DNA of 64,000 nt from Pantoea sp. Ap-967 (GTDB lineage: Bacteria > Pseudomonadota > Gammaproteobacteria > Pseudomonadales > Pseudomonadaceae). Shown piece by piece: positions 36,033 through 45,186 of the stretch (position 1 is its first letter; every line of letters begins with the position of its first letter). The position numbers were made by a program, and so were the translations under genes. Where the stretch lies: NCBI RefSeq assembly GCF_011752565.1, contig NZ_VWXK01000014.1, forward strand, positions 1-64,000. The letters are read 5' to 3'. Under the pieces are notes generated by a model. The model saw only the letters and a list, made by a program, of their open reading frames with translations, was not told where the DNA came from and made no database searches.

Positions 36033-37487
36033 TTATGTCGGACGATAAACACGCACATTGGCATGTCCCTCACTGAGCAGGTGGTGTGCGTGCAGGCGGC
36101 TCATCACACCTTTGTCGCAATACAGCAGGTACTGGCGCGTGGGGTCCAGGTGCTTGAACTTGCTGTTGATCGCGTAGAACGGCATGGCCTGGACTTCGAT
36201 GCCGTCCAGGGCCAGGGGTTCGTCTTCCTGGGCGTCGGGGTGACGAATGTCGATGACGATCTGGCCCGGCAGCGCCTCGGCCACTTCCTCGATTTCGATG
36301 TCCTTGCCCAGCTCATCGATCACGTGGTCGATGGAAATGAATTTGGCACGTTCCAGGGCACGTTCGAGCACAGCCATGTCGAACTGCTTTTCTTCGTGCT
36401 CCATGCGGTGGCGCTTGGCATGGGTGGTTGGGTTCACCGAGATCACGCCGCAGTATTCCGGCATGTGCTTGGCAAAGTCGGCGGTGCCGATTTCGGTGGC
36501 CTGGTCGATGATGTCCTGCTTGTGGCTGGCCAGCAACGGGCGCAGCACCAGCTTGTCGGTGGCCGAGTCGATGATCGACAGGTTCGGCAGGGTCTGGCTG
36601 GACACCTGGGAAATCGCCTCGCCGGTGACCAGCGCGTCGATCTGCAGGCGCTCGGCCATGTGCGCGGCGCCGCGCAGCATCATGCGCTTGAGGGTCACGC
36701 CCATGTAGCTGTTGTCGACCTTGTTGAGGATTTCCCCCACCACTTCCTCGAACGGCACGCTGATGAACAGCACGCGCTGGCTGCTGCCGTACTTCTTCCA
36801 CAGGAAGTGGGCCACTTCCATCACGCCCAGCTCATGGGCACGGCCGCCGAGGTTGAAGAAGCAGAAGTGGGTCATCAGGCCACGGCGCATCATCTGGTAG
36901 GCGGCCACGGTGGAGTCGAAGCCACCGGACATCAGCACCAGGGTCTGCTCCAGGGCACCCAGCGGGTAGCCGCCGATGCCGTTGTGCTGGTTGTGGATCA
37001 CGTACAGGCGCTGGTTGCGGATTTCGATGCGCACCAGCACTTCAGGCGCCTTCAGGTCGATGCCGGTGGCGCCGCATTGCTGGCGCAGCTGGCTGCCGAC
37101 GTAGCGGTCGACGTCCATCGAGGTGAAGTCGTGGTGGCCGCCGCGCTTGCAGCGCACGGCAAAGCGCTTGCCGGCCAGCAGGTGGCCGAAGTGCTGCTTG
37201 CACTTGGCGACGATATCGTCGAAGTCGCCCAGTGGGTATTCCTCTACCTGCAGGAAGTGGGTGATACCCGGGGTGCAGGTAAGGCGCTCGATCATCTCGC
37301 GCTGGACCTTCTCGTCCTCGACGCGGGTGACCACTTCGAGATTGTCCCAGACACCATCGACCACGAGCTCTGGATCGAGGTCCTTGAGCACGTTGCGGAT
37401 GTTCTTGCCGAGCTGGCGGATGAAGCGCTTGCGCACCGGCCGGCTCTTGATGGTGATCTCTGGGAAGACTTTGACGATAAGTTTCAT
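36033..37487 (-). CDS. thiI: tRNA 4-thiouridine synthase / thiamine sulfur-transfer protein ThiI
   Basis: This 484-residue protein makes 4-thiouridine at tRNA position 8 and donates sulfur for thiamine thiazole. In order: ferredoxin-like and THUMP domains (about 1-165), the PP-loop ATPase with SGGFDSTVA (about 185), and a C-terminal rhodanese domain with the catalytic cysteine in YLLYCDKGVMS. This two-part form with rhodanese is the gamma-proteobacterial type. It is transcribed leftwards, diverging from glnA. Confidence 0.97.
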   Translation of the reverse strand: MKLIVKVFPEITIKSRPVRKRFIRQLGKNIRNVLKDLDPELVVDGVWDNLEVVTRVEDEKVQREMIERLTCTPGITHFLQVEEYPLGDFDDIVAKCKQHFGHLLAGKRFAVRCKRGGHHDFTSMDVDRYVGSQLRQQCGATGIDLKAPEVLVRIEIRNQRLYVIHNQHNGIGGYPLGALEQTLVLMSGGFDSTVAAYQMMRRGLMTHFCFFNLGGRAHELGVMEVAHFLWKKYGSSQRVLFISVPFEEVVGEILNKVDNSYMGVTLKRMMLRGAAHMAERLQIDALVTGEAISQVSSQTLPNLSIIDSATDKLVLRPLLASHKQDIIDQATEIGTADFAKHMPEYCGVISVNPTTHAKRHRMEHEEKQFDMAVLERALERAKFISIDHVIDELGKDIEIEEVAEALPGQIVIDIRHPDAQEDEPLALDGIEVQAMPFYAINSKFKHLDPTRQYLLYCDKGVMSRLHAHHLLSEGHANVRVYRPT

Positions 37488-37616
37488 TGGTTTAACAGCG
37501 CGCGCAGGGCCTGCCGAAAATGAGGGGCGCGAATTATAGCGGAAATTGCTCAGGATTTGAGCAACTTTTGATCAGAAGGTTTCAGATAAATGCCAGAGCG
37601 GGGTTTTGTGATGGCC

Positions 37617-37786
37617 GTGAGATCGAGCGCCGCCCGCGCGGCGCATCGCAGGCAAGCCTGCTCCTACATTTTCTGGGCCAGTGTTCATGTGGCATTCGCG
37701 CGCGAAGGAACAGGAATGATTGGCCCGAAACAGATGTAGGAGCAGGCTTGCCTGCGATGCGCCGCGCGGGCGGCGCTCGATCTCAC
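37617..37786. repeat. compound REP (GCAGGC/GCCTGC class) with central palindrome
   Basis: Left arm 37617-37680 and right arm 37721-37786 are exact inverses over about 50 bp: the GAGCGCCGCCCGCGCGGCGC stem, the core TCGCAGGCAAGCCTGCTCC and an inner GGGCCA. The 40-bp spacer holds the perfect palindrome TTCGCGCGCGAA (37695-37706). The architecture equals the element at 21700 but with another REP core. It lies in the thiI-glnA gap. Confidence 0.85.
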
Positions 37787-37808
37787 AGGCACCACAACAA
37801 CCAAGGCA

Positions 37809-37825
37809 TGCATCATATTGGTGCG
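37809..37825. promoter_or_regulatory. NtrC binding site 1 of glnA
   Basis: TGCATCATATTGGTGCG fits TGCAYCN5GGTGCR. Its centre is about 139 bp upstream of the predicted sigma-54 start. Confidence 0.8.
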
Positions 37826-37839
37826 CACCCAACAAAACC

Positions 37840-37856
37840 TGCATCCAAAGGGTGCA
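37840..37856. promoter_or_regulatory. NtrC binding site 2 of glnA
   Basis: TGCATCCAAAGGGTGCA fits the same pattern. It lies 31 bp (three helical turns) from site 1, with its centre about 108 bp upstream of the predicted start. Confidence 0.85.
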
Positions 37857-37929
37857 TTTTTCCCGGCGCATGGCCCGACAAATGCCCGCAAACGCCCCCT
37901 TTTATCCCGGCCTCGCCATTTTCGGGCAC

Positions 37930-37945
37930 TGGCATGCAATTTGCT
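37930..37945 (+). promoter_or_regulatory. sigma-54 promoter of glnA
   Basis: TGGCATGCAATTTGCT has the -24 GG (37931) and -12 GC (37943) exactly 12 bp apart, predicting a start near 37956, about 89 bases before the ATG. Confidence 0.9.
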
Positions 37946-38044
37946 CCCTTGTGAGGCAGGTAAGCTTGGCCGACTATCCGCGCCCGGCAACACCCTTTTT
38001 CCAGAGCAGCGGCCCACCGCGCTCTAGACCATCCGGAGGACAAC

Positions 38045-39451
38045 ATGTCGAAGTCGGTTCAACTCATCAAAGATCATGACGTCAAGTGGATTGATCTGCG
38101 TTTCACGGACACCAAAGGCGTTCAGCATCACGTGACCATGCCGGCGCGTGATGGCCTGGACGAAGACTTCTTCGAAGTCGGCAAGATGTTCGACGGTTCC
38201 TCCATCGCTGGCTGGAAAGGCATCGAAGCTTCCGACATGATCCTGATGCCGGTTGACGAAACCGCCGTTCTGGACCCGTTCACCGAAGAACCGACCCTGA
38301 TCATCACCTGCGACATCGTCGACCCGTCGAGCATGCAGGGCTACGACCGCGACCCACGTGCGATCGCCAAGCGCGCCGAAGAGTACCTCAAGAGCACCGG
38401 CATCGGTGACACCGTGTTCGCAGGCCCAGAGCCTGAGTTCTTCATCTTCGACGAAGTGAAGTTCAAGTCGGACATCTCCGGCTCGATGTTCAAGATCTTC
38501 TCCGAGCAAGGCTCGTGGATGTCCGACGCTGACGTGGAAGGCGGCAACAAAGGCCACCGTCCAGGCGTGAAAGGTGGCTACTTCCCAGTTCCGCCGTTCG
38601 ACCACGACCACGAAATCCGTACTGCCATGTGCAACGCACTGGAAGAAATGGGCCAGACCGTCGAAGTTCACCACCACGAAGTGGCGACTGCCGGCCAGAA
38701 CGAAATCGGCGTCAAGTTCAACACCCTGGTGAAGAAGGCTGACGAAGTACAGGCCCTGAAATACGTCGTGCACAACGTTGCCGACGCCTACGGCCGTACC
38801 GCCACCTTCATGCCGAAGCCACTGTACGGCGACAACGGCTCGGGCATGCACGTGCACATGTCGATCTGGAAAGAAGGCAAGAACACCTTCGCCGGTGAAG
38901 GCTATGCCGGCCTGTCGGAAACTGCCCTGTACTTCATCGGCGGTATCATCAAGCACGGTAAGGCCCTGAACGGCTTCACCAACCCGTCGACCAACTCCTA
39001 CAAGCGTCTGGTTCCAGGCTTCGAAGCCCCGGTCATGCTGGCCTACTCGGCACGCAACCGTTCCGCCTCGATCCGTATTCCTTACGTCGGCAGCCCGAAA
39101 GCCCGCCGTATCGAAGCCCGCTTCCCGGACCCATCGGCCAACCCGTACCTGGCCTTCGCGGCCCTGCTGATGGCTGGCCTGGACGGTATCCAGAACAAGA
39201 TTCACCCAGGCGACGCCGCCGACAAGAACCTGTATGACCTGCCGCCAGAAGAGGCCAAGGACATCCCGCAGGTTTGCGGCAGCCTGAAAGAGGCCCTGGA
39301 AGAGCTGGACAAAGGCCGTGCGTTCCTGACCAAGGGCGGCGTGTTCTCCGACGACTTCATCGATGCCTTCATCGAGCTGAAGAGCGAAGAAGAAATCAAG
39401 GTCCGCACCTTCGTGCACCCGCTGGAATACGAGCTGTACTACAGCTGCTGA
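38045..39451 (+). CDS. glnA: glutamine synthetase, type I
   Basis: This 468-residue enzyme, expected to form a dodecamer, joins glutamate and ammonia using ATP and is the main ammonia-assimilation step. The family blocks MFDGSSIAGWKGI, EPEFFIFD, NGSGMHVHMS and the ATP-site KRLVPGFEAPV are intact. The adenylylation site is Tyr397 (NLYDLPPEE). GGAGG precedes the ATG. It is driven by the NtrC/sigma-54 promoter above and closed by the terminator at 39487. Confidence 0.99.
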   Translation: MSKSVQLIKDHDVKWIDLRFTDTKGVQHHVTMPARDGLDEDFFEVGKMFDGSSIAGWKGIEASDMILMPVDETAVLDPFTEEPTLIITCDIVDPSSMQGYDRDPRAIAKRAEEYLKSTGIGDTVFAGPEPEFFIFDEVKFKSDISGSMFKIFSEQGSWMSDADVEGGNKGHRPGVKGGYFPVPPFDHDHEIRTAMCNALEEMGQTVEVHHHEVATAGQNEIGVKFNTLVKKADEVQALKYVVHNVADAYGRTATFMPKPLYGDNGSGMHVHMSIWKEGKNTFAGEGYAGLSETALYFIGGIIKHGKALNGFTNPSTNSYKRLVPGFEAPVMLAYSARNRSASIRIPYVGSPKARRIEARFPDPSANPYLAFAALLMAGLDGIQNKIHPGDAADKNLYDLPPEEAKDIPQVCGSLKEALEELDKGRAFLTKGGVFSDDFIDAFIELKSEEEIKVRTFVHPLEYELYYSC

Positions 39452-39486
39452 TCTGATCGGCGCCTTGCGCTGACGACATGATCAAG

Positions 39487-39512
39487 ACGGCCTCCCTCGG
39501 GAGGCCGTTTTT
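39487..39512 (+). terminator. intrinsic terminator of glnA
   Basis: ACGGCCTCC-CTCG-GGAGGCCGT followed by TTTT, a perfect 9-bp stem with a tetraloop. Confidence 0.93.
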
Positions 39513-39568
39513 GTTTCTGCGTTCTGTGGCTTGAGATCCTTCCTGCCTTAGACCCGATGAAACCTCTA

Positions 39569-39585
39569 TGCTCTATATTGGTGCG
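39569..39585. promoter_or_regulatory. probable NtrC site upstream of ntrB
   Basis: TGCTCTATATTGGTGCG differs from glnA site 1 at three positions, all in the left half. Its centre is about 162 bp upstream of the predicted sigma-54 start. A further half-site, TGCACC, is at 39609. Confidence 0.6.
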
Positions 39586-39712
39586 CTCAACGCGCTGGCG
39601 CCCTTGAATGCACCCCAAAAAAAGGCACGTGAAACGTTTAACCCAAGGATTCTGGTCCGAATCTGCGCAATTTCAGGCCTTTATGGGCAAATTCCGCTTC
39701 TTTTCGGAGCCT

Positions 39713-39728
39713 TGGTTTGTTTCTTGCA
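39713..39728 (+). promoter_or_regulatory. sigma-54 promoter of ntrBC
   Basis: TGGTTTGTTTCTTGCA has the -24 GG (39714) and -12 GC (39726) 12 bp apart, predicting a start near 39739. With the glnA terminator in between, ntrBC can be expressed separately from glnA. Confidence 0.7.
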
Positions 39729-39824
39729 GTTTCTTGAGAAGAGACTGGCATCCGCGGAGCCTCCGCGCGCCCGGCCCTGGCCGCGCCATGCCTGACAAGC
39801 GCCAAAAGAGGTCAACGACGCCTT

Positions 39825-40906
39825 ATGACCATCAGCGATGCACAGCACCGTCTGCTTCTGGACAACCTGACCACCGCCACGCTGCTGCTCAATGCCGAGC
39901 TGCGCCTGGAATACATGAACCCGGCCGCGGAAATGCTGCTGGCCGTCAGCGGCCAGCGCAGCCACGGCCAGTTCATCAGCGAGCTGTTCACCGAATCGAC
40001 CGAGGCGCTCAACTCGCTGCGCCAGGCCGTGGAACAGGCGCACCCGTTCACCAAGCGCGAAGCGCAACTGACCTCGCTGACTGGCCAGACCATCACCGTC
40101 GACTACGCCGTGACGCCAATCCTGCACCAGGGCACCACCCTGTTGCTGCTGGAGGTGCACCCGCGTGACCGCCTGCTGCGCATCACCAAGGAAGAGGCCC
40201 AGCTGAGCAAGCAGGAAACCACCAAGATGCTGGTGCGTGGCCTGGCCCACGAGATCAAGAACCCGCTCGGCGGCATTCGCGGCGCCGCGCAGCTGCTGGC
40301 GCGCGAACTGCCTGAAGAAAGCCTGCGCGACTACACCAATGTGATCATCGAAGAGGCCGACCGCCTGCGCAACCTGGTCGACCGCATGCTCGGCTCGAAC
40401 AAGCTGCCGTCGCTGGCCATGACCAACATCCACGAGGTGCTGGAGCGCGTGTGCAGCCTGGTGGAGGCGGAAAGCCAGGGCTGCATCACATTGGTGCGCG
40501 ATTACGACCCAAGCCTGCCCGATGTGTTGATCGACCGCGAGCAGATGATCCAGGCCGTGCTCAACATCGTGCGCAACGCCATGCAGGCGATCAGCTCGCA
40601 GAACGAGCTGCGCCTTGGCCGCATCAGCCTGCGCAGCCGCGCCGTGCGCCAGTTCACCATCGGCCATGTGCGCCATCGCCTGGCGGCCCGTATCGAAATC
40701 ATCGACAACGGCCCGGGCATTCCTGCGGAACTGCAGGACACCCTGTTTTATCCCATGGTCAGCGGGCGCCCGGACGGTACCGGGCTCGGCCTGGCCATTA
40801 CTCAGAACATCATCAGCCAGCACCAGGGCCTGATCGAGTGTGAAAGCCACGCAGGGCACACCGCCTTCTCGATCTTCCTGCCCCTGGAACAAGGAGCCAT
40901 CGCCTC

Positions 40907-40910
<4 letters not shown>
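39825..40910 (+). CDS. ntrB: nitrogen regulation sensor kinase NtrB
   Basis: This 361-residue cytosolic histidine kinase/phosphatase senses nitrogen status through PII and phosphorylates NtrC. It has a PAS domain at about 5-110, a dimerisation domain with the phosphorylated His142 in LAHEIKNPLGGIRGAAQLL, and an ATPase domain with N box NIVRNAMQA, G1 DNGPGIP and G2 GTGLGLAI. It has no membrane helix. It overlaps ntrC by 4 bases (ATGA). Confidence 0.97.
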
Positions 40911-42343
<1,433 letters not shown>

Positions 42344-42368
42344 CCTGTTGCGTCACCTGTGACACCTC

Positions 42369-42470
42369 TGGGGCTGCTGCGCAGCCCATCGCGACCTATG
42401 GTCGCTCCTACAGGCGTTCATATTCCTGTAGGAGCGACCGCAGGTCGCGATGGGCCGCGAAGCGGCCCCA
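42369..42470. repeat. REP pair (GCGACC/GGTCGC class)
   Basis: TCGCGACCTATGGTCGCTCC faces its inverse at about 42431, between GGGGCTGCTGCGCAGCCC and GGGCCGCGAAGCGGCCC stems, just after ntrC. Confidence 0.85.
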
Positions 42471-42486
42471 GCCCTTTCTGCCCAGA

Positions 42487-42523
42487 TGCACCGATCCTGT
42501 GCCCCGTGCACCTCCCCAAGGCA
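42487..42523. promoter_or_regulatory. two NtrC-like sites upstream of the double stem-loop RNA
   Basis: TGCACCGATCCTGTGCC (42487) and TGCACCTCCCCAAGGCA (42507) each have a perfect left half-site and a degenerate right half. Their centres are about -117 and -97 relative to the predicted start, a normal enhancer distance. Confidence 0.6.
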
Positions 42524-42586
42524 CAAATCCCCTCAAACCCCGGCCAAATCACCCTGAAAGCCCCGTATTCCTGGGCTTTGCAAACT

Positions 42587-42602
42587 TGGCACGCCCCCTG
42601 CA
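42587..42602 (+). promoter_or_regulatory. sigma-54 promoter of the nrsZ-like RNA
   Basis: TGGCACGCCCCCTGCA matches the consensus at both elements, with GG (42588) and GC (42600) 12 bp apart. Predicted start near 42613. Confidence 0.85.
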
Positions 42603-42612
42603 ATAGGTAATA

Positions 42613-42730
42613 CATACCCAGTTTCGGGGGCCCTGGTACAGGCAGGCCGGGTGACCCCTCTTTTATTCGCTGTAACGCCGCTTTTGGGGACCTCGGTACA
42701 GGCAGGCCGGGATATCCCCTCTTTTATTCG
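42613..42730 (+). ncRNA. nrsZ: NrsZ-like nitrogen-regulated small RNA, two stem-loop repeats
   Basis: Two copies of one stem-loop (42626-42669 and 42686-42730) share the 14-base loop region GGTACAGGCAGGCC and the tail CCCCTCTTTTATTCG. The stems differ but still pair: GGGG-g-CCC with GGG-tga-CCCC in the first, GGGGA-CC-t-CGG with CCG-GG-ata-TCCCC in the second. Position after ntrC, a sigma-54 promoter and repeated stem-loops are the published hallmarks of NrsZ of P. aeruginosa, which has three loops. The name rests on this architecture, not on sequence alignment. Confidence 0.75.
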
Positions 42731-43161
42731 TGCAGCCTCACCTGCACCCGCCAACGCCCAGCGTCCTCTGCACCGGCCCATTGGCCGTGCAGGGGGCGCG
42801 CGGCAACCACCGTCAGCAGCAGCCCCTTGTCACTCTTCTGCAAACGCCAGCCAACCGGCTTGCCCTGCAGGTCTAGCTGACCACGCTGCGCCTTGCCCTC
42901 GGCCTCGAACAACAGCGCCACGGTACCTTCGACATTTTCGCCATGCAGCCTGGGTTCTTCGTTGAACCACAGATCCAGGCCATCCTGCACCACCTCGACC
43001 TGCTCCAGCACATGCTCATCCGGGGCAGTCAGGCGGCCTATCATCAGGCCTACCAAAACGCCGAACAGCGCCAGTGAAAGCAGCATGCGCGGCCAGGCCT
43101 TCGAACGTAGGTCGGGTTCGGGGGTAGAATGCTCGTCATCTTCACGTTTGGAGCCGTGCAT
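42724..43161 (-). CDS. conserved membrane-anchored hypothetical protein
   Basis: This 145-residue protein has a charged N-terminus (about 1-24), one membrane helix (MLLSLALFGVLVGLMIGRL, about 26-45) and a soluble C-terminal domain (LDLWFNEEPRLHGENVEG...). I do not recognise the family. Its ATG at 43159-43161 overlaps the ATG of trmL on the other strand; AAGGA lies 12 bases upstream. A later in-frame ATG at 43086 would remove the overlap but keep the helix. Its last codons lie inside the second stem-loop of the convergent RNA gene. Confidence 0.8.
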   Translation of the reverse strand: MHGSKREDDEHSTPEPDLRSKAWPRMLLSLALFGVLVGLMIGRLTAPDEHVLEQVEVVQDGLDLWFNEEPRLHGENVEGTVALLFEAEGKAQRGQLDLQGKPVGWRLQKSDKGLLLTVVAARPLHGQWAGAEDAGRWRVQVRLHE

Positions 43162-43621
43162 GTTTCACGTCATCCTTTTTCAACCAGAAATTCCGCCGAA
43201 TACCGGCAACATCATTCGCCTCTGCGCCAACAGTGGCTGCGCCCTGCACCTGATCGAGCCGATCAGCTTCGAGCTGGACGACAAACGCCTGCGCCGTGCG
43301 GGGCTGGATTACCACGAGTATGCCACGCTCAAGCGCCACGAGAGCCTGGCCGCCTGCCTGGAAAGCCTGGGCAATCCACGGCTGTTCGCCTTCACCACCA
43401 AGGGTTCGCACCCGTTCCATGAAGTGGCCTACCAGCCGGGCGATGCCTTCCTGTTCGGGCCAGAGAGCCGTGGCCTGCCGGCCGAAGTGCTGGACAGCCT
43501 GCCAGCCGAGCAGCGCCTGCGCCTGCCGATGCGGCCTGGGTGCCGGAGTTTGAACCTGTCCAATACCGTGGCGGTGACGGTGTATGAGGCCTGGCGGCAG
43601 AATGGGTTTGCCGGGAGTTGA
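43160..43621 (+). CDS. trmL: tRNA (cytidine(34)-2'-O)-methyltransferase
   Basis: This 153-residue SPOUT methyltransferase modifies the wobble base of tRNA-Leu. It has MFHVILFQPEIPPNTGNIIRLC at the start and the knot motifs LFGPESRGLP and MRPGCRSLNLSNTVAVTVYE. The start is set by GGAG 6 bases upstream; the frame is open further upstream but that part overlaps the opposite gene. Length matches E. coli TrmL. Confidence 0.96.
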   Translation: MFHVILFQPEIPPNTGNIIRLCANSGCALHLIEPISFELDDKRLRRAGLDYHEYATLKRHESLAACLESLGNPRLFAFTTKGSHPFHEVAYQPGDAFLFGPESRGLPAEVLDSLPAEQRLRLPMRPGCRSLNLSNTVAVTVYEAWRQNGFAGS

Positions 43622-43644
43622 GATCGCGCACGGCCTTGCCTGAG

Positions 43645-43730
43645 CATCGCGAGCTACGCTCGCTCCTACAGGGGGTACCAAACCCTGGTAGGAGCGAGCA
43701 AAGCTCGCGATGCGCCGCCCACGCGGCGCC
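43645..43730. repeat. REP pair (GCGAGC/GCTCGC class)
   Basis: ATCGCGAGCTACGCTCGCTC faces its inverse at about 43689, with a GCGCCGCCCACGCGGCGC stem on the right. It lies between the convergent ends of trmL and secB. Confidence 0.85.
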
Positions 43731-43745
43731 GGCTCCCAAACCAAA

Positions 43746-43773
43746 AAAAGCGCCCCGAGAGGCGCTTTTTCAA
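43746..43773. terminator. bidirectional terminator after secB
   Basis: AAAAGCGCC-CCGAGA-GGCGCTTTTT, a 9-bp stem 12 bases past the secB stop. Confidence 0.88.
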
Positions 43774-43785
43774 TACCGGCAAAAA

Positions 43786-44271
43786 TTACTGCACGGTCGG
43801 CGTTTCGCCCGCTTCCTGCATACGCTGCAGCTCTTGCGCGTACAGGGCGTCGAAGTTCACCGGCGACAGCATCAGGGCCGGGAACGAACCACGGGTCACC
43901 AGGCTGTCCAGGGTTTCGCGAGCGTACGGGAACAGGATGTTCGGGCAGAACGCGCCCAGGGTGTGGCTCATCGAAGCGGCGTCGAGGTTGGCGATCAGGA
44001 AGATGCCGGCCTGTTGCACTTCGGCGATGAAGGCCACTTCGTCACCGTTCTTCACGGTGACCGACAGGGTCAGCACCACTTCGTGGAAGTCGCCTTCCAG
44101 GGCTTTCTGCTTGGTGTTCAAGTCCAGGGCAACGCTTGGCTCCCACTGCTGGCGGAAGATCTGCGGGCTTTTCGGGGCTTCGAACGACAGGTCACGCACG
44201 TAGATGCGCTGCAGGGAGAACTGAGGGCTGTTGTCTTCTGCAGCAGCGCCGTTGGTCTGTTGGTCAGTCAT
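43786..44271 (-). CDS. secB: protein-export chaperone SecB
   Basis: This 161-residue cytosolic chaperone, a tetramer in the family, keeps precursors unfolded and hands them to SecA. Typical blocks FSLQRIYVRDLSFEAP, VVLTLSVTVKNGDEVAFIAEVQQAG and CPNILFPYARE are present. It follows grxC by 39 bases in the yibN-grxC-secB order also known from E. coli. Confidence 0.98.
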   Translation of the reverse strand: MTDQQTNGAAAEDNSPQFSLQRIYVRDLSFEAPKSPQIFRQQWEPSVALDLNTKQKALEGDFHEVVLTLSVTVKNGDEVAFIAEVQQAGIFLIANLDAASMSHTLGAFCPNILFPYARETLDSLVTRGSFPALMLSPVNFDALYAQELQRMQEAGETPTVQ

Positions 44272-44310
44272 GGCAGATCCTTATCCTAATGTTTTTGAAT
44301 GCAGTGCAAA

Positions 44311-44565
44311 TCAGGCCGCCAGCAGCGCGTCGAGCTTGCCGGCGCGCTCCAGGGCAAAGAGGTCATCGCATCCACCGACGTGGGTGCTGCCGATCCAGAT
44401 CTGCGGCACCGAGGTACGGCCGGCCTTCTGGCTCATTTCAGCGCGCACCTGGGGCTTGCCGTCGACCTTGATCTCTTCGAAGGCCACGCCCTTGCTTTCA
44501 AGCAGGTACTTGGCGCGCATGCAGTAGGGGCAGTAGTCGCTGGAATAGACGATGACAGGCTTCAT
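44311..44565 (-). CDS. grxC: glutaredoxin 3
   Basis: This 84-residue dithiol glutaredoxin has the active site CPYC at about residues 11-14, the cis-proline segment TSVPQIWIG and GGCDDLFALE. It reduces disulfides using glutathione. One base separates it from the rhodanese-fold gene upstream; secB follows. Confidence 0.97.
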   Translation of the reverse strand: MKPVIVYSSDYCPYCMRAKYLLESKGVAFEEIKVDGKPQVRAEMSQKAGRTSVPQIWIGSTHVGGCDDLFALERAGKLDALLAA

Positions 44566-44566
44566 A

Positions 44567-44980
44567 TCACTTCACCAGGGGCAGGTTATCGGCTTTCCAG
44601 CTGGAAACGCCACCGCTCAGCTTGGCAGCGGTGTAACCAGCCTTGAGCAGTTCGCGGCAAATCGTGCCGGACTGCTGGCCCATTGCATCGACGATGATCA
44701 GGGTCTTTTCTTTGTGCTTTTCAAGCTCGGCCATGCGGTTGGCCAGTTTGTCCTGCGGGATGTTCAGCGCGCCGACGATGTGGCCGGCCGAGTATTCCTT
44801 CGCAGGACGAATGTCGATGACCAGGGCTTTGTCGGCGTTGACCAGGGCGGTCAGCTGGCCATTGCTCAGGCTCTGGCCACCACGGCGGACTTCATTGACC
44901 AGCAGTGCGACCAGCAGCACAACGAAGATCGCCACCAGGATGTAGTGATCTGTCGCGAATTGAATCAGGTGAGCAACCAT
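44567..44980 (-). CDS. membrane-anchored rhodanese-fold protein (YibN-like), catalytic Cys absent
   Basis: This 137-residue protein starts at the ATG at 44980 (MVAHLIQFATDHYILVAIFVV). One N-terminal membrane helix (about 12-29) is followed by a rhodanese domain (LVIDIRPAKEYSAGHIVGALNIP). At the usual C-x-x-G loop the sequence is IIVDAMGQQSG, so Asp stands where the catalytic cysteine should be. A sulfurtransferase role is therefore unlikely; a docking or regulatory role is inferred. It is the first gene of the unit with grxC and secB. Confidence 0.9.
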   Translation of the reverse strand: MVAHLIQFATDHYILVAIFVVLLVALLVNEVRRGGQSLSNGQLTALVNADKALVIDIRPAKEYSAGHIVGALNIPQDKLANRMAELEKHKEKTLIIVDAMGQQSGTICRELLKAGYTAAKLSGGVSSWKADNLPLVK

Positions 44981-45186
44981 CAGCGGTGTTCCAGTCGATT
45001 GAAAATGCCGGCCAGTATACACAGCCCCCCAGTACCACCAAAGCCCGGTTGGCCGGCTGTAAAAGTACCTTCATGTTGCCAGGCGGCCCGCGCTGGTCGG
45101 TGAGCAGGACGATTATTCGCCGCTGATGGCGCATTTGCCCTAAAATGCGTGTCTTTATCATCTTTGAACAACCGTGAGTTTGATTG

